NCBI GenBank assembly: GCA_013203565.1
Contig: JABMPZ010000046.1
Coordinates: 1 to 13,592, forward strand
Reading direction: 5' to 3'
Length of the DNA stretch: 13,592 nt
DNA from: Parcubacteria group bacterium
Lineage (GTDB): Bacteria > Patescibacteriota > Minisyncoccia > Minisyncoccales > CG1-02-41-26
Under the pieces are notes generated by a model. It had not been told where the DNA came from. It saw only the letters and a list, made by a program, of their open reading frames with translations, and made no database searches. The position numbers and the translations under genes are program-made. This document shows, piece by piece, positions 1 through 6,593 of the stretch. The first letter of the stretch is position 1; every line of letters begins with the position of its first letter.

Positions 1-52
1 GTAGGTAGGTAGGTAGGTAGGTAGGTAGGTAGGTAGGTAGGTAGGTAGGTAG
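1..52. repeat. (GTAG)13 tetranucleotide tandem repeat at window edge
   Basis: Thirteen perfect GTAG units fill the first 52 bases and are followed by a T-run. The array touches the window edge, so its true length is unknown. It lies about 40 bases downstream of the rpsI stop codon. It could be a real microsatellite or an assembly artefact at a contig end. No gene is visible in bases 1-90. Confidence 0.9.
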
Positions 53-90
53 TTTTTTAGCATTTTGTTTAGCGGTAAATTAAGTAATAA

Positions 91-723
91 TTATCTCTTG
101 CTCCATTGTGGTGCTTTTCTTGCTCTCTTTAATCCTGGTTTCTTTCTTTCTCTCATTCTTGGGTCTCGCGTTAGAAATCCGGATTTTTTTAATCTTTTTT
201 TGAAATATGGATTTAGCTCAACTAAGGCCTGTGCAATACCATGACGAACTGCTTCTGCTTGTCCTGTTGGTCCCCCGCCTTTTACTATGACTGTAACTCC
301 AAACTTATCTAAACATTTTAGTTTTTCTAAAGGATCTTCAACTTTTTTCTGTAAATTAATTGTAGTGAAATAGTCAGTATATGGTTTGTCATTAACAATA
401 ATGCCTTTTTTACCTTGAGTAAATAGACGCACTCTTGCTGAAGCTGTTTTTCGTCCACCTACTTTCTCAATAAATCTTGTTTTAACACCAGCCATTGCTT
501 TTTCTACTTCTTTTTCTAAATCATCATCTAGAACTTCAACAAGCTCTTCATTCTCTTTTACAGGTGTTGGTTCAACATTTACAGGTGCAACATTTGCTGG
601 TTCAGGTTTTGGCTCTGGAATATCTTTTTTTACTAAATCCTCCTCGTTTTTTACAACTGGTTTTATTGGCTTTTCATCTTTCTTTACTTCTTCTTCAATT
701 TTGTCTTGTTTCTTATCTGGCAT
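91..723 (-). CDS. rpsI: 30S ribosomal protein S9 (uS9) with long N-terminal extension
   Basis: Small-subunit protein uS9, whose basic C-terminal tail reaches the P-site tRNA. The family domain starts near residue 83 (FIEKVGGRKTASARVRLF) and ends with the diagnostic tail GLKRARKAPQWSKR. Total length is 210 aa against about 130 for the usual protein. Residues 1-82 form an extra low-complexity segment rich in Lys, Glu, Pro and Val that I do not recognise. Start at 723 is preferred because it lies one base after the rplM stop and the extension is fully open. Met77, at base 495, would give a conventional-length S9, so an internal or alternative start cannot be excluded. It is the last gene of the operon in this window. 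Confidence 0.93.
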   Translation of the reverse strand: MPDKKQDKIEEEVKKDEKPIKPVVKNEEDLVKKDIPEPKPEPANVAPVNVEPTPVKENEELVEVLDDDLEKEVEKAMAGVKTRFIEKVGGRKTASARVRLFTQGKKGIIVNDKPYTDYFTTINLQKKVEDPLEKLKCLDKFGVTVIVKGGGPTGQAEAVRHGIAQALVELNPYFKKRLKKSGFLTRDPRMRERKKPGLKRARKAPQWSKR

Positions 724-724
724 A

Positions 725-1075
725 TTATTTTATATTTAACCTCTTCATCATTTTTGGTCTTAACTTATTCTTAGGTAACATACCAGAAACAGCCCTTCTT
801 AAAACCTCTCCTATCCCCTTCTTGTCAATAAGTTTTTCCATTCTAATTTCAGTAAAACCGCCTGGATGTTCGGTATGATGAATATATCTTTTATCTTTTA
901 ATTTTTTTCCTGTGATTTTCATTTTATCAATGTTTTCTACTACAACATTAGCCCCCTCGTCTTTATAGGGTGCAAAATCTGGCCTGTTTTTACCACGCAA
1001 AAGTGGAACTATTTCACAAGCTAATCTACCTAGAGATTTTCCGGTAGCATCAATTGTATATTTTTCTCGTTTCAT
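725..1075 (-). CDS. rplM: 50S ribosomal protein L13 (uL13), short form
   Basis: Large-subunit assembly protein uL13. Family motifs are visible: IDATGKSLGRLA near the N-terminus, the ITGKK/YIHHTEHPGG segment in the middle and SGMLPKNKLRPKMMKRL at the end. It is 116 aa against about 142 in E. coli. The protein stops right after the MLPKN block, so it lacks both the usual first dozen residues and the C-terminal tail, in line with streamlined CPR ribosomal proteins. Its ATG overlaps the rplQ stop (ATGA), implying translational coupling, and rpsI follows after one base. The rplM-rpsI pair is a classic operon. Confidence 0.95.
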   Translation of the reverse strand: MKREKYTIDATGKSLGRLACEIVPLLRGKNRPDFAPYKDEGANVVVENIDKMKITGKKLKDKRYIHHTEHPGGFTEIRMEKLIDKKGIGEVLRRAVSGMLPKNKLRPKMMKRLNIK

Positions 1076-1422
1076 GTTACTAATTCAATAAATACTATTT
1101 TAGCTCCGTCTGATTTCCTTATATCCAACTTAATAATCCGAGTATATCCACCTGCGCGTGTTTTATACTTTGGAGCTATATCATTCATTATCTTTTTAAC
1201 TAATGCTTTAGAAAAATACTTAGCAAGATGTTTATTAGCAGGCAAATCCCCTTTCTTTGCTCTTGTAATCATTTTTTCAGCAAAACCTCTTAGTTCTTTT
1301 GCTTTTGGCTCTGTTGTTTTAATTCTTCCATTTAAAAAAAGCTCCCTTGCTAAACTACGGAGCAAAGCTTTTCTTTGGTCTGCCTCTCTGTGAAATTTTC
1401 TACCTTGCTTCTTTTTCTTCAT
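1072..1422 (-). CDS. rplQ: 50S ribosomal protein L17 (bL17)
   Basis: Bacterial-specific large-subunit protein bL17. The N-terminal core is canonical: basic start, then READQRKALLRSLARELF and the GRIKTTEPKAKELR motif. The C-terminal half ends with the family's YTRIIKLDIRKSDGAKI pattern. At 116 aa it has the usual family length. It is the last gene of the alpha operon, directly after rpoA with a 5-base gap. Its TGA stop overlaps the rplM ATG. This terminating TGA argues against a reassigned UGA code. Confidence 0.96.
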   Translation of the reverse strand: MKKKKQGRKFHREADQRKALLRSLARELFLNGRIKTTEPKAKELRGFAEKMITRAKKGDLPANKHLAKYFSKALVKKIMNDIAPKYKTRAGGYTRIIKLDIRKSDGAKIVFIELVT

Positions 1423-1427
1423 ATCTT

Positions 1428-2393
1428 TTACTTTAACTCTATATCTAACTTTTTCAATGCCTTTTTAATTTCAGTAACTGCTTTATCTCCAAGACCTTCA
1501 AGTTCTGTTAATGCCTTTTCTGATTTCCGTGATAATCCACCAGCTGTTTTAATATTATTATCAATTAAAACCTTCTTTATTTTCTCGCTAACTTTCAAAT
1601 CACCTACTTTCATTTTTTTAGGGTCTGCATCTCCTGATTCTTTCTTTGTTTTTGTTTCTTTAGTAGTCACTTTTTTAACTTCTTTTTCAGCTGTACCTTC
1701 TGATATTACAGAAAACTGACCAAGCAAAACATCAGTTGCTTGATTTAACGCTTGCTTTGGTGTGATAGTACCGTCAGTTTCAATTTCAAGTTTAAGTAAG
1801 CCAAAGTCAGTTCTTTTACCAACTCTCATATTTTCTACTTTTAAGCTTACTTTCTTTACAGGAGTGAATATAGAGTCAATCTGTATTACTCCTATTTCTG
1901 ATTTATCTGCTTCTCTTTTTTCAACTGTTTCATAGCCAACACCTTTCTCAACTCTTGCTTCTATCTTTAGATTTGTTGAGGCTTTAGTAATAGTAGCTAT
2001 ATGTTCTTTTGGATTACAGAGCTCTACTTCAGAAGTTAATTTGAAATCACCTGCCTTCACTTCCTTTTCACCTTTAACCTGTAAGGTTATGGTTTGTGGC
2101 TCATCAGAAAAACATTTGAATGTAAGCTTTTTTAAATTAAGCAGAATCATTACAACATCTTCTGCTACACCTGATATAGTTGAAAACTCATGAGATACAC
2201 CCTCAATTTTTACTTGAGTAATGGCTGCTCCTTCTAATGAAGATAACAAAACTCTTCTTAAACTATTGCCTATTGTTATTCCATATCCAGGATAAAATCC
2301 AAGAATTTCAAATACGGCTTTATTGTCTTCTTCCTTTGTTACTTTTGGTACTTGCGGTAATGGTATCATATTTAAAAATGAATTATGAGACAT
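1428..2393 (-). CDS. rpoA: DNA-directed RNA polymerase subunit alpha
   Basis: Alpha subunit, which dimerises to nucleate RNA polymerase assembly. The N-terminal domain (about residues 20-230) is clear: YPGYGITIGNSLRRVLLSSL, SGVAEDVVMILLNLKKL, and GTITPKQALNQATDVLL before the linker. A Lys/Glu/Thr-rich linker (about 232-262) leads to a helix-hairpin-helix C-terminal domain (263-321) ending LGDKAVTEIKKAL. By ungapped comparison with E. coli, the DNA-contacting Arg265 and Asn268 positions both appear to be Lys here (residues 271 and 274). Total length is 321 aa, typical of the family. The start at 2393 lies one base from a large inverted repeat. Met9 (base 2369, MIPLPQ) is a credible alternative start. 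It follows rpsD as in most bacterial alpha operons. Confidence 0.96.
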   Translation of the reverse strand: MSHNSFLNMIPLPQVPKVTKEEDNKAVFEILGFYPGYGITIGNSLRRVLLSSLEGAAITQVKIEGVSHEFSTISGVAEDVVMILLNLKKLTFKCFSDEPQTITLQVKGEKEVKAGDFKLTSEVELCNPKEHIATITKASTNLKIEARVEKGVGYETVEKREADKSEIGVIQIDSIFTPVKKVSLKVENMRVGKRTDFGLLKLEIETDGTITPKQALNQATDVLLGQFSVISEGTAEKEVKKVTTKETKTKKESGDADPKKMKVGDLKVSEKIKKVLIDNNIKTAGGLSRKSEKALTELEGLGDKAVTEIKKALKKLDIELK

Positions 2394-2394
2394 A

Positions 2395-2471
2395 ATTATA
2401 AATTACTGAGGTCAGACCTCTAAAAAACTTGAATTCAAGTCAGGAGAGCCCTGATCTCAGTAATTTATAAT
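2395..2471. repeat. Large inverted repeat between rpsD and rpoA
   Basis: Bases 2395-2410 and 2456-2471 are a perfect 16-bp inverted repeat. Pairing continues inward in the same register at 2411-2415/2451-2455 (one G-U pair on the plus strand) and at 2418-2421/2445-2448. The apical region contains the 14-base palindrome ACTTGAATTCAAGT (2427-2440). The stem starts one base upstream of the rpoA ATG and 18 bases after the rpsD stop. In mRNA it would therefore occupy the position of the rpoA ribosome-binding site. No U-tract follows on the minus strand, so it is not a standard terminator. Confidence 0.85.
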
Positions 2472-2489
2472 GTACAGCTCATTATCCGT

Positions 2490-3119
2490 TTAACGAGAAT
2501 AAAACTCAAAGATTGAAGGAATATCTACAGGTGAATCAAGCTCATCTAAAGATGGCTCGCCTGCTACCTTGCCTTCTAATTTTTCTTTATCAAGCTTTAG
2601 CCATGCAGGAGTTTGATAATTTTTTAACATCATTTTCAAAGTTTTGAAAAAAACATTTTTCTTTTTACTTTCTTTTACAGAAATTATATCTCCTTTCTTT
2701 ATAACAAAAGATGGGATATTTACTGGTTTTGAATTCACTAAAAAGTGACTATGGCTAACAAATTCTCTTGCCTCTTTTCTGGAACGGGCAAGACCAAGCC
2801 GAAAAACAACATTGTCTAATCTTTTTTCTAATTTTTTAATTAAAGCTAATGCAGCGTCTTCTTCGCCTCCTCTCTTTTGCATAACATCCTTAATACAATT
2901 TCTGAATTGCTTTTCTTTCAAGCCATAATATTTTTTAAGTTTCTGCTTTTCTATTAACTCTTTTCCGTATTCAGACATTCTAAAACCCCCTCGCTTTTTT
3001 TGAATTCCAGGCGGATAAGGACGCTTTACCATAGGGCATTTAGGAGATAAACATTTTTCTCCTTTTAGAAATATCTTTTGACGAAGTCGTCTACAAGTTT
3101 TACAAATATTTTGGTTCAT
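2490..3119 (-). CDS. rpsD: 30S ribosomal protein S4 (uS4), zinc-binding type
   Basis: Primary 16S rRNA-binding assembly protein uS4. In well-studied bacteria it is also the translational repressor of the alpha operon. The N-terminus has four cysteines (C6, C9, C23, C28, pattern CKTC...KCLSPKC) typical of the zinc-binding C+ form, then RPYPPGIQ. An S4 RNA-binding domain covers about residues 95-155 (KRLDNVVFRLGLARSRKEARE, then HFLVNSKPVNIPSF). At 209 aa the length is normal. The start lies 12 bases after the rpsK stop with no obvious Shine-Dalgarno. The usual short MGRYxGP leader is replaced by MNQNI. It sits between rpsK and rpoA. Confidence 0.97.
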   Translation of the reverse strand: MNQNICKTCRRLRQKIFLKGEKCLSPKCPMVKRPYPPGIQKKRGGFRMSEYGKELIEKQKLKKYYGLKEKQFRNCIKDVMQKRGGEEDAALALIKKLEKRLDNVVFRLGLARSRKEAREFVSHSHFLVNSKPVNIPSFVIKKGDIISVKESKKKNVFFKTLKMMLKNYQTPAWLKLDKEKLEGKVAGEPSLDELDSPVDIPSIFEFYSR

Positions 3120-3131
3120 ATATAAAAATCA

Positions 3132-3584
3132 TTACACTCTTCTTGCTTTTTTAGGACGGCAACCATTATGTGGCATCGGGGTTACATCACTAACACTCTG
3201 TATTTCAAGACCTTTATTCGCTAATGTTTTCAAAGCAGAGTCGCGACCCCCTCCCACACCCTTAACAAAAACTGCAATTTCTCTTATTCTTAATTTTTCA
3301 CAAGCACCTACAATTGCTTCAGCTACTTTAGAACCAGCAAAAGAAGTTCCTTTTTTAGTTCCCTTAAAACCAATACTACCTGCGCTTCTCCAGAATAAAG
3401 TATCTCCATTTCCATTAGTTAAAGTTATAATAGTATTATTATAGGTTGAATATATGTAAACACTGGCCTGTCTAATTTTGACTGCTCCTTTAAAATCAAC
3501 CTCTTTCTTAAGCTTTTGATCAATATTCTCTCTCTCTTTTATGAGCTCATCTTGGCTCTTTTTTATAACTCTTTTCTTTCCCAT
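3132..3584 (-). CDS. rpsK: 30S ribosomal protein S11 (uS11)
   Basis: Platform protein uS11, which contacts 16S rRNA helices near the E site and the mRNA exit. The domain is clear from about residue 33: IYSTYNNTIITLTNGNGD, SAGSIGFKGTKKGTSFA and VKGVGGGRDSALKTL. The C-terminus TPMPHNGCRPKKARRV carries the conserved NG site and basic tail. Length is 150 aa against about 129, owing to a charged N-terminal extension of roughly 20-25 residues with coiled-coil-like character. It follows rpsM by 28 AT-rich bases containing short ATTATTAATT-type repeats. It precedes rpsD by 12 bases. Confidence 0.96.
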   Translation of the reverse strand: MGKKRVIKKSQDELIKERENIDQKLKKEVDFKGAVKIRQASVYIYSTYNNTIITLTNGNGDTLFWRSAGSIGFKGTKKGTSFAGSKVAEAIVGACEKLRIREIAVFVKGVGGGRDSALKTLANKGLEIQSVSDVTPMPHNGCRPKKARRV

Positions 3585-3612
3585 GGCTAATTTAAAAATT
3601 ATTAATTATTAA

Positions 3613-4002
3613 TTATTTAGGTGCTGGCGCTCCTTTTCTACCAGAGCCAACTGTTTTTCTTACATTACCTCTAACTGTCCGAGAATTCTTTTTTGTTTTT
3701 TGTCCTCTGACAGGCAAATTCTTTGCATGCCTACCACCTCTCCAACACTTTATTTCTTTCAATCTTTTAATGTGACCAACTACTTCTCTTTTTAACTCGC
3801 CTTCAATCTTAATTTTGCCTTCAATGTCTTTTCTAATCATATTAACTTCCTCCTCAGTTAAATCCTTAGATTTTTTATTTAAATCAATTTTAGCTTTTTC
3901 AAGAATCTTAATAGATAAAGACCTCCCTATTCCATGCACATAGGTAAGAGCAATAACTATTCTTTTATTTTCAGGAATAACAATTCCAGCAATTCTTGGC
4001 AT
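3613..4002 (-). CDS. rpsM: 30S ribosomal protein S13 (uS13)
   Basis: Head protein uS13, which contacts the P-site tRNA and forms the B1 bridges with the 50S subunit. The start MPRIAGIVIPENKRIVIALTY is canonical, followed by the helix-turn motif VHGIGRSLSIKIL. The basic C-terminal tail has RGGRHAKNLPVRGQKTKKNSR, matching the family hallmark GLPVRGQRTKTNAR apart from Asn for Gly. At 129 aa it is slightly longer than usual, with a lysine-rich tail. It opens the alpha operon and is preceded by about 100 bases of structured, non-coding leader. Confidence 0.97.
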   Translation of the reverse strand: MPRIAGIVIPENKRIVIALTYVHGIGRSLSIKILEKAKIDLNKKSKDLTEEEVNMIRKDIEGKIKIEGELKREVVGHIKRLKEIKCWRGGRHAKNLPVRGQKTKKNSRTVRGNVRKTVGSGRKGAPAPK

Positions 4003-4105
4003 AGTATAAGAAATCGTTAGTGAGTGAACGGAGTGAACGAACTTTACGAGAGCTTATGCCCTTACTGGGCACAAGAACCTCTGCTGAGGTGCCCTCGGGT
4101 AAAAT
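4003..4105 (-). promoter_or_regulatory. Structured rpmJ-rpsM spacer, possible alpha-operon leader
   Basis: No gene is seen in this 103-base gap. On the transcribed strand GTGCCC (plus-strand complement at 4067-4072) can pair either with GGGCAC (4089-4094), enclosing a small CTC/GAG hairpin (4079-4088), or with GGGCA (4057-4061). The two helices exclude each other, as in an attenuator or repressor-responsive leader. Nearer the rpsM start, the nonamer GAGTGAACG is perfectly duplicated in tandem at 4022-4030 and 4031-4039. In E. coli the S4 repressor acts on a pseudoknot at this gene. No such homology is claimed here. Confidence 0.45.
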
Positions 4106-4222
4106 CTATTTCCCTTGCCTTTGCTTATGCTTAGGATTTTCACAAATAACATAAACTCTGCCTTTTCTTTTTACAATCTTGCATTTCTGGCACATTTTTT
4201 TTACTGACGGCCTTACTTTCAT
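4106..4222 (-). CDS. rpmJ: 50S ribosomal protein L36 (bL36)
   Basis: Smallest large-subunit protein, 38 aa, zinc-binding. The translation starts MKVRPSVKKMCQKCKIVKRK and ends PKHKQRQGK, matching the family nearly end to end. Zinc ligands C11, C14, C27 and H32 are all present, so this is the C+ form. It lies 71 bases after infA, the usual infA-rpmJ-rpsM order. There is no visible Shine-Dalgarno: the leader is an AT-rich stretch with a small hairpin at 4256-4271. The stop is TAG at 4106-4108. Confidence 0.97.
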   Translation of the reverse strand: MKVRPSVKKMCQKCKIVKRKGRVYVICENPKHKQRQGK

Positions 4223-4255
4223 AAAATTATTTTATTTATTACAACAAAATCCATA

Positions 4256-4271
4256 CCTACCCGTTGGTAGG
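4256..4271. repeat. Small hairpin CCTACC-cgtt-GGTAGG between infA and rpmJ
   Basis: A perfect 6-bp inverted repeat with a 4-base loop lies in the 71-base infA-rpmJ spacer, followed on the transcribed strand by an A/T-rich leader. No U-tract adjoins it, so termination is unlikely. Its GGTAGG arm resembles the GTAG microsatellite at the window start, but a link is not established. Confidence 0.6.
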
Positions 4272-4293
4272 CATCAATTCTCAAAAAAATATT

Positions 4294-4509
4294 TTACTTT
4301 AACCTATATACGATTCTACCTCTTTTATCATCAGCGGCACTCATTTCAACTGTCACTTTATCTCCTGGCAAAACCTTAATTCTATAAAGTCTTAATTTAC
4401 CAGCTAAATGAGCTAGGACTTCTTTTCCATCTTCTAGTCGTACCTTAAAGGTTAAATTTGGGAGGGCCTCAATTATTTGACCCTCTTTCTTAATTTCACT
4501 TTTTGCCAT
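4294..4509 (-). CDS. infA: Translation initiation factor IF-1
   Basis: Initiation factor 1, a single S1-like OB-fold protein that binds the 30S A site during initiation. The 71-aa length is exactly typical. The protein has the usual core: EGQIIEALPNLTFKVRLEDG, then VLAHLAGKLR, then the KVLPGDKVTVEMS segment. It ends RGRIVYRLK, matching the canonical KGRIxYR ending. It lies 22 bases after the upstream membrane-protein gene and heads infA-rpmJ-rpsM. In many bacteria infA follows map directly. Here six genes separate them. Confidence 0.97.
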   Translation of the reverse strand: MAKSEIKKEGQIIEALPNLTFKVRLEDGKEVLAHLAGKLRLYRIKVLPGDKVTVEMSAADDKRGRIVYRLK

Positions 4510-4531
4510 GATTTAGATTAACAAAAATTTG

Positions 4532-5848
4532 TTAAAAAGTCAAGTTAATTTTTATCTTTTCTATGTCTTTAGGTGCTTTTTTCATCCAAAAAGGCCAGAA
4601 CTTTAATTCTATCTTTTCAATTTGTGGAAAATTATCTAATATAGCAACTCTGACTTGTTCAGCATTTTTTCCATAAATCTGATAGAACAAAACATCTTCA
4701 TTTATTTGCTCAAATACACTGGCTTTTGAAGAAACACTTAAAATCATTTTACCTGCCTTTAGAACAGCACCATTTGGAGAAAAAGATGTCTCTAAACTTT
4801 CATCTCTTAATTCTTTTGAAGATGGTTTTATTAGTTCTATAAGACTAAGAACGACATTCTTTAAATCCTCTGTCTTAAAAGCTAAGCCCTTTGTTTTAAT
4901 CTTCCCATAACAATTAAAATCAGGAGAAATAACTCCTGCTTCTTTGAAACATGTTGTTTCAATATCTTCTTCAATAATAGCCCCATCATCTAAAATAAAT
5001 CCAGTTGGAATCTTTTTCTTTAAAAATTCTGTGCTACTATTTTCTAAAATCTTAGTAAGAGCAAGTTTAGCATCTCTTAAATCATCATCAGTTATTTGTA
5101 AAACCTCTTCTTTAGAGCCACCTTTCATTGATTCTTCTGATTCAGCCCAGATAGTATAATAAAGAGCACTGCCTGCCAAACCAGGTACAGAAAATGTTGC
5201 AGGTTCAATATTATAGTCCTCACCTGCTTCTTGAGCTATTACTTTTATATCAGTCACGCTAGGAATAACCTTGCCACTCTTTATTGTAGCAGGTGGTAAG
5301 TATATCTTCTCTTGAGCTCTATATATCTTACCAGCCCCTGAAGAAAGTAACCGAGTTTGAGCTACTAAGATAACAGGCCTTGTTGGATTATGTGAGTTAT
5401 ATACTTTTACAATACCTTCTGATTTTTGATTTGCATCTGATTTCCCAGTAGCTGGAAAAATCTCCCACTTTTCTTTCTCCAGCTCAAAAAACCTGCCAGG
5501 AATAATCTTGCTTTCTGTGTCCACCTCTGTCTGAATAGTATTAACTTCAATTTCATCAGTAATAACTAATTCTTCTTGCGCAAAATATAAAGTTAAAGTT
5601 AATTTTGATTTTAATGTAAAAACAACGAAAATAACAGCAGACACAACAATTAGACCTGCTAAGACATATATCAAACCAGGAAAAGGAAATAAGCCCTTTA
5701 TCTTACTATTTTTATTTGCCTGACTTTTCTTTTTCTTTGTTTCCTGTCCTTTTTGTGTTTTTTTTATCATTTCCCCTTTTTTCTTTTTCTTCTTTGTTTG
5801 TTCTAAAGAAATGAGTCCTTGGGGAACAATATCAAGTATTTTTCTCAT
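4532..5848 (-). CDS. Membrane-anchored protein with baseplate-J-like segment
   Basis: Function unknown. Residues 1-50 are a lysine-rich cytoplasmic tail with the short KILDIVPQ motif near the start, which I recall from CPR proteins of this type. One transmembrane helix follows (about 53-79, IYVLAGLIVVSAVIFVVFTL), and the rest should be outside the membrane. Residues about 144-245 resemble the baseplate J/gp47 fold in pattern: GIVKVYN, a sugar- or polymer-like loop, TDIKVIAQEAGEDYNI, then AGSALYYTIWAES. A charged C-terminal region of mixed alpha/beta appearance follows (246-438). Length is 438 aa. In Patescibacteria such proteins are often annotated as baseplate J family, but no phage genes are nearby. 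It is 5 bases after tpiA and 22 before infA. Met27 is a less likely start. Confidence 0.85.
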   Translation of the reverse strand: MRKILDIVPQGLISLEQTKKKKKKGEMIKKTQKGQETKKKKSQANKNSKIKGLFPFPGLIYVLAGLIVVSAVIFVVFTLKSKLTLTLYFAQEELVITDEIEVNTIQTEVDTESKIIPGRFFELEKEKWEIFPATGKSDANQKSEGIVKVYNSHNPTRPVILVAQTRLLSSGAGKIYRAQEKIYLPPATIKSGKVIPSVTDIKVIAQEAGEDYNIEPATFSVPGLAGSALYYTIWAESEESMKGGSKEEVLQITDDDLRDAKLALTKILENSSTEFLKKKIPTGFILDDGAIIEEDIETTCFKEAGVISPDFNCYGKIKTKGLAFKTEDLKNVVLSLIELIKPSSKELRDESLETSFSPNGAVLKAGKMILSVSSKASVFEQINEDVLFYQIYGKNAEQVRVAILDNFPQIEKIELKFWPFWMKKAPKDIEKIKINLTF

Positions 5849-5853
5849 ATTAA

Positions 5854-6591
5854 CTATAAGGTAATCTTTACAAACTCTTTTGTATCTAATGATGCAGACC
5901 CTACCAATAGACCAGATAGAAAATCAGAACTAATATATTCTTTAGCATTACTTGCGTTAATGCTACCACCATATAGTACCCTAATATCCTTGGCTGTTTT
6001 CTTATCTCCTATCTTACTAACTACTTTACGCAAAAATAAGGTCATAGTCAATGCCTGATCTGGCAGACAAGGACCATTAGGGCTTATCGCCCAAATTGGC
6101 TCATAAGCAATAACAACCTTGCTAACTTGCGACTTAACTATTTTCTTAAGCCCTTGTTTAACTTGTTTTTCTACCACAGAAAACGCCTGACCATTCTTTC
6201 TCTGCTCCATGTTCTCACCTACACATAGTATGGGTGTCATTTTTGCTCCTAAAACAGCTCTAACTTTTCTATTTACATCCTCATCTATTTCTCCAAACCG
6301 TCGCTTTTCTGAATGTCCGCAAATCACATACTTTACCCCTAAATCTTTTAACATTGCTAAAGAAACCTGGCCAGTAAAAGCACCTTGATCTTCCCAAAAA
6401 CAATCTTGCGCTCCTAACTTAAAAGCCGTAGATTTTTTAGCAATAGATAAATAGGGAAAAGGAGGACAAACTACTATTTCTATTTTGGAATTTGACTTCT
6501 TTAATCCCCTACTCAAACCATTAAAAAGATTTGTCGCCTGTTTCTGGCTACTTGGGTTCATTTTCCAATTAGAAATAATTAATTTCTTCAT
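5854..6591 (-). CDS. tpiA: Triosephosphate isomerase
   Basis: Interconverts dihydroxyacetone phosphate and glyceraldehyde 3-phosphate in glycolysis. The active-site residues are N8 and K10 (ISNWKMN), H93 (CGHSEKRR) and E164 (AYEPIWA). The phosphate-binding YGGS is at 207-210. Length is 245 aa, close to the family norm. The catalytic loop 6, usually AIGTGKxxxP, reads AISPNGPCLP (168-177), the same length but changed at nearly every position after AI. The final glycine motif is VGSASL instead of VGGASL. It starts two bases after the galT stop and is followed after 5 bases by the membrane-protein gene, so the three genes look co-transcribed. Confidence 0.96.
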   Translation of the reverse strand: MKKLIISNWKMNPSSQKQATNLFNGLSRGLKKSNSKIEIVVCPPFPYLSIAKKSTAFKLGAQDCFWEDQGAFTGQVSLAMLKDLGVKYVICGHSEKRRFGEIDEDVNRKVRAVLGAKMTPILCVGENMEQRKNGQAFSVVEKQVKQGLKKIVKSQVSKVVIAYEPIWAISPNGPCLPDQALTMTLFLRKVVSKIGDKKTAKDIRVLYGGSINASNAKEYISSDFLSGLLVGSASLDTKEFVKITL

Positions 6592-6593
6592 TT

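Noticed and set aside
495..878. Plus-strand open frame of 127 codons
   Set aside because: Leu/Phe-rich antisense shadow of rpsI and rplM, with no Shine-Dalgarno and no family resemblance.
1072..1075. UGA reassigned to glycine, as in Gracilibacteria/SR1
   Set aside because: TGA ends rplQ and adk exactly at ATGA junctions with the next gene, and no in-frame TGA is needed inside any conserved protein.
3585..3612. AT-rich ATTATTAATT repeats between rpsK and rpsM as a regulatory repeat
   Set aside because: Short and low-complexity. A similar stretch upstream of galT suggests simple AT bias rather than a specific site.
4179..4379. Plus-strand open frame across rpmJ and infA
   Set aside because: It spans the rpmJ start and the infA 3' end, both clearly coding on the minus strand.
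4532..5848. Phage tail or contractile injection system suggested by the baseplate-J-like segment
   Set aside because: No other phage or tail gene is present. The protein has a cytoplasmic tail and a transmembrane helix, and it fits a chromosomal CPR surface protein.
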